Position numbers and translations under genes: made by a program. This document shows positions 1 through 5,025 of a DNA stretch of 5,025 bases, piece after piece. Position 1 is the first letter of the stretch, and every line of letters begins with the position of its first letter. The notes under the pieces were generated by a model. The model made no database searches and was not told the origin of the DNA. It worked only from the letters and a program-made list of their open reading frames with translations. Origin of the DNA: Legionella genomosp. 1 (lineage in GTDB: Bacteria > Pseudomonadota > Gammaproteobacteria > Legionellales > Legionellaceae); NCBI GenBank assembly GCA_945867185.1, contig CAMBHM010000120.1, forward strand, positions 1 through 5,025, in the 5' to 3' direction.

Positions 1-2
1 CC

Positions 3-749
3 CTTGATCTCAACAACATCCATACCGGCGCCATTGCGAGTGCTCGCGGTTTTGTAGACGAAACATTGGGATTTGATAGCGCCCTTTTAACACACGATGA
101 GATAGATTGCTTACGCCCAGCCGTCTACGCTTGGCAAGGAAAAGAACACACGGGCTATCATAAAATTCATGATGCCTATACGATGACTGATAGCAACTCC
201 CCAATGATTCCGTCCGAAGGGTGCTTGGGCGCACTGTATTTTGTAAGAAATCCGTTGGATGTGGCCATTTCATTTGCCAACCACTCCAATTGTTCCATCG
301 ATGATGCCATTACGCACTTGGGTAATCCCAACTTTGCTTTTTGCAACAATCCCCGTAAACAAGCACCACAATTACGCCAACGATTATTGTCCTGGTCTCT
401 TCATGTACAAAGTTGGACCACCAATGTCCCTGTTCCCCTCATGGTGATTCGTTATGAAGACCTGTTGAACACACCACTACCCACTTTTACCAAGGCCTTT
501 CAATTTTTACGCATAGACACCTCACAGGCCGCTATTGAAGCGGCCATAGAAGAAACACATATTAACAAATTACAAGATTTGGAAAAACAATCAGGCTTTC
601 AAGAAAGACCCCTCAACGTAAAACAGTTTTTTAGAAAAGGCATCGTGGGCGATTGGAAAAACACCTTAACAAACGCCCAAATGACACGGATTATTGGCGA
701 TCATGAGGACGTCATGGCGCGCTTTGGATATTTAGAGAAATCAATATGA
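3..749 (+). CDS. PAPS-dependent sulfotransferase, 5'-truncated by the window edge
   Basis: This gene encodes the C-terminal 248 residues of a Sulfotransfer_1-type sulfotransferase, a cytosolic enzyme that moves the sulfuryl group from PAPS to an acceptor hydroxyl or amine. Counting from the first codon in the window, I see a KIH element (54-56) matching the family's KTH strand. RNPLDVAIS (82-90) is the 3'-phosphate-binding R-x-P-x-D-x-x-x-S motif. VIRYEDLL (148-155) follows, and then RKGIVGDWKNTLT (211-223), the classic C-terminal PAPS-binding segment. The N-terminal 5'-phosphosulfate loop (usually PKSGTTW-like) is missing, because the frame is open to base 3 and must begin upstream. A TTG at 66 is in frame but lies inside conserved-looking sequence, so it is not the start. 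Usual family members are near 300 residues, so some 40-60 residues are probably outside. The stop codon overlaps the next start by four bases, which implies translational coupling to the PAPS-making fusion protein. The acceptor cannot be told from sequence. Confidence 0.93.
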   Translation, partial: LDLNNIHTGAIASARGFVDETLGFDSALLTHDEIDCLRPAVYAWQGKEHTGYHKIHDAYTMTDSNSPMIPSEGCLGALYFVRNPLDVAISFANHSNCSIDDAITHLGNPNFAFCNNPRKQAPQLRQRLLSWSLHVQSWTTNVPVPLMVIRYEDLLNTPLPTFTKAFQFLRIDTSQAAIEAAIEETHINKLQDLEKQSGFQERPLNVKQFFRKGIVGDWKNTLTNAQMTRIIGDHEDVMARFGYLEKSI

Positions 750-3700
750 ACAAAACCTCCAACGAGCGCTTCATGTTACAACTTTTTCTAGACGTATTTC
801 GATTTAGCCCATTCAGAATGATCATGACCCTACTCTTGATGCTCTGTCGAAGCGTGAGCGCGGGTGCTGGTTTGTTATTGATATTGCCTTTATTACAAGT
901 CATTGGTTTATCAAAACAAACCATCCCCCAAGCAGGCACTCAAATCACAGCCCTCTTTCAAACACTTCATCTCCCCCTAACTCTCTTTAGTGTACTCCTT
1001 TGCTACACAGTCGTATTAAGCCTCGTGGCCCTGAGCGTTTATGCGGAGCAAAAAATCAGCACCGCTTTACAACAACAACACACCCATCACGTACGACACC
1101 AGCTCATCAGTGCACTATTTAAAAGCAACTGGGATTTTATTTCCAATCAACAATCAGCACATTTACTACATGGATTAACCACACAAGTCCAATCCGTCAT
1201 GGTCTCCAGTATTCAACTATTGACCCTTCTCAACAACGCAACCCTACTTGGGGTATATACCTTCTTAGCCTTTCTCTTATCCTGGAAAATGACGCTCCTC
1301 GCAACGACTACCGCACTCCTGTTACTCCGCACCATGCGGGCACTACACCGATTGACATCCCAATCAGGGGCAGAACATTTAGATCAGAATCAAGCCCTCT
1401 TACAACTACTAAACGAACATCTCAGCGCCTTGAAAATGATCAAAGCCTCCGGCCTTGAACAACGTTATATCCAAGAAGCGCAAACCATGAGCCTCTCATT
1501 AGAGCAGCAAAATCAACATCTCACCCACGTGACGGCTGCTACAAAATTACGGTATAGCCTAGGTTCTGTTCTCATCTTCAGTACCTTATTATGGGTCGCT
1601 CTTTCGATTCTCCATATGCCCTTCTCTTCTTTATTGCTGCTGCTCATGATTTTTGCACGCATCCTGCCCATGGTGTCGTCTTCTCAGCAAATCTACCAAC
1701 GGCTGCTATACCAAATACCCAGTTACCGCGATCTCAAAAACAAACTACAAGCCGCTATGACTCATCAGGAATCTTCTCAAAAACACCCCCGCAGCCCGCC
1801 TACCTTTCAGGATCAGATCACCTTGCACAACATCAGTTTTCATCGCGATCAACCCATCCTTCAGAAGGTATCATTCACCCTCAAAAAAAATACCACTACC
1901 GCTCTGATTGGCCCCTCAGGCATTGGAAAATCAACGCTTGCAGATCTCATTGTAGGACTCTTACAACCTACCTCAGGGCACTTCACCATGGATGGGCATC
2001 GTCTCACCCTTGAGGATTTCATTGCTTTTCGGCCCTACATCGCCTACGTCACTCAAGATACTGTTTTATTCAACACCTCCGTACGCAATAATTTGCAAGC
2101 GTTGTGTCCACCTCAAACGAATGAAGCCTTGTGGTGCGCTTTAGAAAAAGCTGCAGCCGCTGATTTCGTACGCGCCCTACCACAAGGGTTAGATACAACC
2201 ATTGGTGATAACGGCTCTCAACTCTCTACTGGTGAGCGACAACGTCTTGCTCTAGCACGCGCTTTACTCACCCATCCCCAGTTTTTGGTGCTCGATGAAA
2301 GTACCAGTGCCTTAGATCAAAACAACATTACCCACATCCAACAAGCTCTCAAAGCGTTACGAGGCACCGTAACCATCCTCATTATTTCGCACCAAACTGC
2401 GATGAGTGACTACGCCGACAACATCCTCTCACTGCCCATCCAACCCCCAACCAAACACCATTCGCTCGTATTGTCTTCACGCCAATTGTGTGATTTAGAA
2501 TGTTTGCTGACTGATGTCTATGCCCCTTTAACAAGCTTTCTTTCCAAAGTTGACTACGACTCGGTCTGTAACAACTTGCGTTTAAGCAATGGCGCCCTAT
2601 GGCCTATTCCCATCACCTTAGATGTGTCTCATCATCTGGCTCATAACCTAACCCTTGGCGATACGCTCAGCCTCACCGACACTGACAACACGCCCTTGGC
2701 CTCCCTGACCATCACTGATAGGTGGCAACCTGATAAAATGCTCGAAGCACGTCTTGTCTATGGCTCAGACGATGAAGCCCACCCAGGGGTATACACTTTA
2801 TTACAGGAAACAGGCCCCTGGTATGTGAGCGGACCCCTCACCCCCATCAACACACCTACACCTGTAGATTTTACAACCTATCGGCATACCCCGGCTCAAT
2901 TAAAACAACAGTTTACAGCGCTAGGCTGGTCTAAAATCATCGCTTTTCAAACCAGAAATCCCATGCATCGCGCCCACTACGAACTGACAAAACGAGCAGC
3001 CGATCAGATCGGTGCTCATCTCCTCATTCATCCGGTCGTAGGGCAAACAAAACCAGGTGATATCGATTACAGAACCCGTGTACGCTGTTATGAAAAAATG
3101 ATGGGCCACTATCCGAAAAACACCGCTCTTTTAAGCTTATTACCCTTGGCGATGCGCATGGCAGGGCCGAGAGAAGCCGTCTGGCATGCCCTTATTCGAA
3201 AAAATCATGGGGTGACTCATTTTATTGTCGGTCGAGATCATGCAGGCCCGGGATTGGATAGCCATGGAAAACCCTTTTATGAGCCCTTTGCCGCTCAAAT
3301 ACTTCTGCAACGTTATGCCGATGAAATCGGCATAACGCCGGTTTTCTTCCCCGCCGTCGTCTATGTTGAAGAAAAAAATACTTTTTTAACCACCGAAGAA
3401 CTAGAACCCCACGATACTCCCATTGATCTATCCGGATCGGAACTACGACGTCGATTAGAGACTCACCAACACATTCCCGCTTGGTTTTCGTTTGAAGAAG
3501 TTTTGGCAGAGCTTGCACTCGCTTATCCACCCAAACAAACGCAAGGGTACACCATTTTTTTTACAGGACTGTCTGGAGCGGGTAAATCAACCATTGCCAA
3601 ATCTTTAGTTGCCAAACTGCGTGAAAGCGGTCACCGGCGCGTCACCCTACTCGATGGTGATATCACCCGTCGACATTTGTCTCAAGAGTTGGGCTTTTCT

Positions 3701-4111
3701 AAAACGGATCGCGACACACACATTCAACGCTTGGGATATGTTGCCTCTGAAATCACCAAGCATCAAGGTATTGCCATTTGTGCGGCCATCGCGCCCTACG
3801 ACGCCACACGTCAAGAGGTACGAGATCGAATTCAAGCTATTGGTGGGTTCATTGAGATCTATGTCTCCACCCCCATCGACATATGCCGACAACGAGATAC
3901 CAAAGGGCTCTACCACAAAGCTGATTTGGGCATGATTCCTCACTTCACTGGGGTAAGCGATCCATATCAAGTCCCTCTCGACGCTGATCTAATCCTTGAT
4001 ACCTCGCAGCTTTCTATCAACGAATCGGTCTATCTCATCTTAGAGCTTATCGAAGCCAAAGGATTTTCATGGCGAGAATATAGCAATCCATCCGCTTTCG
4101 ACATCCCGTAA
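746..4111 (+). CDS. Three-module fusion: ABC exporter half-transporter + ATP sulfurylase + APS kinase
   Basis: One 1121-residue protein holds three complete modules. Residues 1-330 are an ABC type I exporter membrane domain, with hydrophobic segments near 25-53, 76-100, 155-178, 182-197, 270-290 and 292-312. Residues 357-563 are its ATPase: Walker A GPSGIGKST (389-397), Q-loop Q437, signature LSTGE (493-497, variant of LSGGQ), Walker B FLVLDE with E518, D-loop SALD (521-524), H-loop H549. It should work as a homodimer. Residues 573-925 are ATP sulfurylase (ATP + sulfate to APS + PPi): PUA-like N-terminal domain, then QTRNPMHRAH (735-744), VVGQTKPGDID, GRDHAGPG (829-836) and SGSELR (896-901). 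Residues 933-1107 are APS kinase (APS + ATP to PAPS): P-loop GLSGAGKST (941-949), DGD (970-972), GFS (983-985), KGLY (1053-1056), FTG and DPY (1067-1074). All nucleotide-binding motifs look intact; the one oddity is His992 at the usual APS-contacting Asn. The Sat-kinase order is that of known bacterial bifunctional PAPS synthases; the exporter in front is not. The ATG lies within the ATGA overlap with the sulfotransferase and has only a weak purine-rich leader (AGAGAAA), so coupled translation is likely. Module identities are secure; the exported substrate is unknown, a sulfated product being the simplest inference. Confidence 0.96.
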   Translation: MNKTSNERFMLQLFLDVFRFSPFRMIMTLLLMLCRSVSAGAGLLLILPLLQVIGLSKQTIPQAGTQITALFQTLHLPLTLFSVLLCYTVVLSLVALSVYAEQKISTALQQQHTHHVRHQLISALFKSNWDFISNQQSAHLLHGLTTQVQSVMVSSIQLLTLLNNATLLGVYTFLAFLLSWKMTLLATTTALLLLRTMRALHRLTSQSGAEHLDQNQALLQLLNEHLSALKMIKASGLEQRYIQEAQTMSLSLEQQNQHLTHVTAATKLRYSLGSVLIFSTLLWVALSILHMPFSSLLLLLMIFARILPMVSSSQQIYQRLLYQIPSYRDLKNKLQAAMTHQESSQKHPRSPPTFQDQITLHNISFHRDQPILQKVSFTLKKNTTTALIGPSGIGKSTLADLIVGLLQPTSGHFTMDGHRLTLEDFIAFRPYIAYVTQDTVLFNTSVRNNLQALCPPQTNEALWCALEKAAAADFVRALPQGLDTTIGDNGSQLSTGERQRLALARALLTHPQFLVLDESTSALDQNNITHIQQALKALRGTVTILIISHQTAMSDYADNILSLPIQPPTKHHSLVLSSRQLCDLECLLTDVYAPLTSFLSKVDYDSVCNNLRLSNGALWPIPITLDVSHHLAHNLTLGDTLSLTDTDNTPLASLTITDRWQPDKMLEARLVYGSDDEAHPGVYTLLQETGPWYVSGPLTPINTPTPVDFTTYRHTPAQLKQQFTALGWSKIIAFQTRNPMHRAHYELTKRAADQIGAHLLIHPVVGQTKPGDIDYRTRVRCYEKMMGHYPKNTALLSLLPLAMRMAGPREAVWHALIRKNHGVTHFIVGRDHAGPGLDSHGKPFYEPFAAQILLQRYADEIGITPVFFPAVVYVEEKNTFLTTEELEPHDTPIDLSGSELRRRLETHQHIPAWFSFEEVLAELALAYPPKQTQGYTIFFTGLSGAGKSTIAKSLVAKLRESGHRRVTLLDGDITRRHLSQELGFSKTDRDTHIQRLGYVASEITKHQGIAICAAIAPYDATRQEVRDRIQAIGGFIEIYVSTPIDICRQRDTKGLYHKADLGMIPHFTGVSDPYQVPLDADLILDTSQLSINESVYLILELIEAKGFSWREYSNPSAFDIP
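3311..3337 (+). repeat. Perfect 12-bp inverted repeat with 3-nt loop inside the Sat module
   Basis: CGTTATGCCGAT (3311-3322) is followed by the loop GAA and then by its exact reverse complement ATCGGCATAACG (3326-3337). The RNA would form a strong, unbroken hairpin. It sits in coding sequence for RYADEIGIT (residues 856-864), an ordinary-looking stretch of ATP sulfurylase, so the symmetry lies in codon choice, not in an odd protein sequence. A short run of four T follows from 3342, after CCGG, which is too short and too distant for a good intrinsic terminator. A pause or mRNA-processing site, or a local template-switch mutation, are possible readings; function is unproven. Confidence 0.9.
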
Positions 4112-4158
4112 CAACGTTGAGAGTGGCTCAGCAAACAACTTCTCCTCACCCATCACAA

Positions 4159-4189
4159 CGCACAAATTAGACTATAGTAATACTGTGCG
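4159..4189 (+). promoter_or_regulatory. Dyad-symmetric element overlapping a possible -10 box
   Basis: CGCACA (4159-4164) pairs exactly with TGTGCG (4184-4189). Inside these arms, ATTA (4166-4169) can pair with TAAT (4178-4181), and the centre ACTATAGT (4171-4178) is itself palindromic. TATAGT (4173-4178) resembles a sigma-70 -10 hexamer, about 30 bases upstream of the next start codon. No good TTGACA-like -35 lies 16-18 bases before it, so the promoter call is weak. The symmetry would suit an operator or a 5'-leader hairpin just before the ribosome binding site. There is no T run after it, so it is not an intrinsic terminator. Confidence 0.3.
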
Positions 4190-4195
4190 CTCGTT

Positions 4196-4203
4196 AAGGA
4201 GAT
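4196..4203 (+). promoter_or_regulatory. Strong ribosome binding site for the transpeptidase gene
   Basis: AAGGAGAT contains a full AGGAG core ending five bases before the ATG at 4207 and eight before a second in-frame ATG at 4210. Either ATG can be served; the choice changes the protein by one residue. The site is much stronger than the leader before the fusion gene at 746, which fits independent initiation here. Confidence 0.8.
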
Positions 4204-4206
4204 CCC

Positions 4207-5025
4207 ATGATGCATCCATGCCGATGGTTTTTTGCAGCTTGTATACTCTGTCTCTCTCACACATCTTTAGCGGAAAGCCCTTCTCTTGAAGAGATCCATC
4301 ACACTTGGTCCTCGCTAAGAACCGCCCTCAGTCACTTGTTGTTTCCAAAACCCTCCCCTACGATTGAAACTCTACTGAGACAACAAGGCGGGCCTTTATT
4401 ATCTGAAGCGACCATTCAAAAAACCATTGCATCCCTCACCTGCGCCCAAGCACAAGCCATTTCACACACCCAGATCCTCACCATCATTGACTACTCTCTG
4501 CCTTCAAATCAAAAACGTCTGTGGATCTTTGATCTGAAAGAAAATAAACTGCTGTTTAATACCTACGTTTCCCATGGAATCACCTCTGGGACCACCACCA
4601 CAACCTTCCTTTCGAATAAAAACAACAGCAAAGCCAGCAGTGTCGGCGTCTATCGAACCGAACAAACGTATTACGGTCGAGATGGGTTATCGTTGCGACT
4701 ACAAGGTCTAGATAAAGGATTTAACGACAATGCTTCACAGCGATATATCGTTATGCATGGCGGATGGTACGTGGAAGAGGATTTTATCAAAAAATATGGG
4801 CGAGCTGGTCGCAGTTGGGGCTGTCCTGCACTGCCTTCGCCCCTGACAAAACCAATCCTCACCGCCATTCAGGATAAGTCTTTCTTGGTAATTTACTACC
4901 CAAGTGATACTTGGCTATCCAAATCAAAATTTCTCAACTGTAAAGCGGCTCCTCCCTCTCCCCCTATTGAAGCCGTTGCAACAGATGTCCCTGACAACAC
5001 TCCCCGCGATTCTATTTTATTTGTC
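4207..5025 (+). CDS. Secreted murein L,D-transpeptidase catalytic domain protein (YkuD_2 type), 3'-truncated by the window edge
   Basis: The frame runs 273 codons from ATG 4207 to the window end without a stop. Residues 1-22 look like a Sec signal peptide: a short basic start (Arg6), a hydrophobic core WFFAACILCL, and a likely signal peptidase I cut after SLA (20-22). Residues 23-90 are a polar, mostly helical-looking leader without recognised motifs. Residues 104-231 match the YkuD_2 family: LWIFDL (105-110), SHG (122-124), the SSVGVY segment (144-149), YYGRDGLSLRLQGLDKGFND (155-174), the histidine motif MHGGWYV (183-189) and GRSWGCPAL (201-209), with Cys206 as the expected nucleophile and His184 as its partner. 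Such enzymes are expected to act in the periplasm on peptidoglycan stem peptides, though this subfamily is poorly characterised. A proline- and alanine-containing tail starts near 248 and continues beyond the window. The gene has its own strong ribosome binding site and a 95-base gap from the fusion gene, so a functional link with sulfation is not implied. Confidence 0.9.
   Translation, partial: MMHPCRWFFAACILCLSHTSLAESPSLEEIHHTWSSLRTALSHLLFPKPSPTIETLLRQQGGPLLSEATIQKTIASLTCAQAQAISHTQILTIIDYSLPSNQKRLWIFDLKENKLLFNTYVSHGITSGTTTTTFLSNKNNSKASSVGVYRTEQTYYGRDGLSLRLQGLDKGFNDNASQRYIVMHGGWYVEEDFIKKYGRAGRSWGCPALPSPLTKPILTAIQDKSFLVIYYPSDTWLSKSKFLNCKAAPPSPPIEAVATDVPDNTPRDSILFV

Larger units (their letters stand above)
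4112..4206. other. Intergenic spacer between the fusion gene and the transpeptidase gene
   Basis: This is 95 bases with no reading frame worth calling. It contains a small palindrome CAACGTTG (4112-4119) directly after the stop codon, a dyad around 4159-4189 and a ribosome binding site at 4196-4203. I see no GC-rich hairpin followed by a T run, so transcription could continue from the fusion gene into the next gene unless Rho stops it. Confidence 0.8.

Noticed and set aside
66..68. TTG as a start codon for the sulfotransferase
   Set aside because: The frame is open to base 3 with plausible protein sequence before it, the 5'-PAPS-binding loop is still missing, and there is no ribosome binding site before 66. 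The true start is outside the window.
1591..2013. A 140-codon + strand frame overlapping the ABC module
   Set aside because: It is out of frame with the conserved Walker A region that is clearly coding in the 746-4111 frame, and its own translation shows no family features. It does not indicate a frameshift.
2921..3970. Open frames on the - strand (2921-3109, 3222-3530, 3647-3970)
   Set aside because: All lie antisense within strongly conserved Sat and APS kinase coding sequence, show no recognisable motifs, and are shadows of that gene.
4112..4135. Possible terminator after the fusion gene (CAACGTTG palindrome, TGAG/CTCA pair)
   Set aside because: The palindrome has no loop, the four-base stem is too weak, and no T run follows, so an intrinsic terminator cannot be supported.
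4228..4254. Lipoprotein signal in the transpeptidase (Cys12 or Cys15)
   Set aside because: The residues before each cysteine (FAA-C and CIL-C) do not fit the lipobox well, while SLA at 20-22 is a good signal peptidase I site.
4671..4868. Open frame of 65 codons on the - strand
   Set aside because: It lies opposite the conserved catalytic core of the L,D-transpeptidase, including the SWGCPAL motif, and has no support of its own.

Overview
The window reads entirely left to right and carries three protein-coding genes on the + strand. Two of them run off the window edges. Base composition is moderate, by eye a little under 50% GC. The last gene belongs to a murein L,D-transpeptidase family common in Gammaproteobacteria and some other Gram-negatives. 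A Gram-negative, probably gammaproteobacterial, source is therefore my best guess; the sequence does not fix the genus.

Positions 3-749 hold the C-terminal part of a PAPS-dependent sulfotransferase whose 5' end lies outside the window. Its stop codon overlaps the start of the next gene by four bases (ATGA). Positions 746-4111 hold one uninterrupted 1121-residue reading frame that joins three complete modules. These are a half-size ABC exporter (six membrane segments plus an ATPase domain), an ATP sulfurylase and an APS kinase. The last two together form a PAPS synthase in the usual bacterial order (Sat then CysC). After a 95-base gap with no convincing terminator, a third gene starts at 4207 with a strong ribosome binding site and encodes a secreted YkuD_2-type L,D-transpeptidase. 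It is still open at the window end.

Taken together, the first two genes look like a compact sulfation and export device. Sulfate and ATP would be turned into PAPS by the enzyme modules tethered to the inner membrane, the sulfotransferase would place the sulfate on an unknown acceptor, and the ABC module would probably move the sulfated product (or its carrier) out. The physical fusion of an exporter to a PAPS synthase is the standout feature. I know ABC exporters, and I know Sat-CysC fusions, but I do not recognise the three-part protein as a described system. The acceptor and the transported substrate cannot be read from this window. The transpeptidase gene is probably a separate transcription unit or a loosely linked cell-wall gene.
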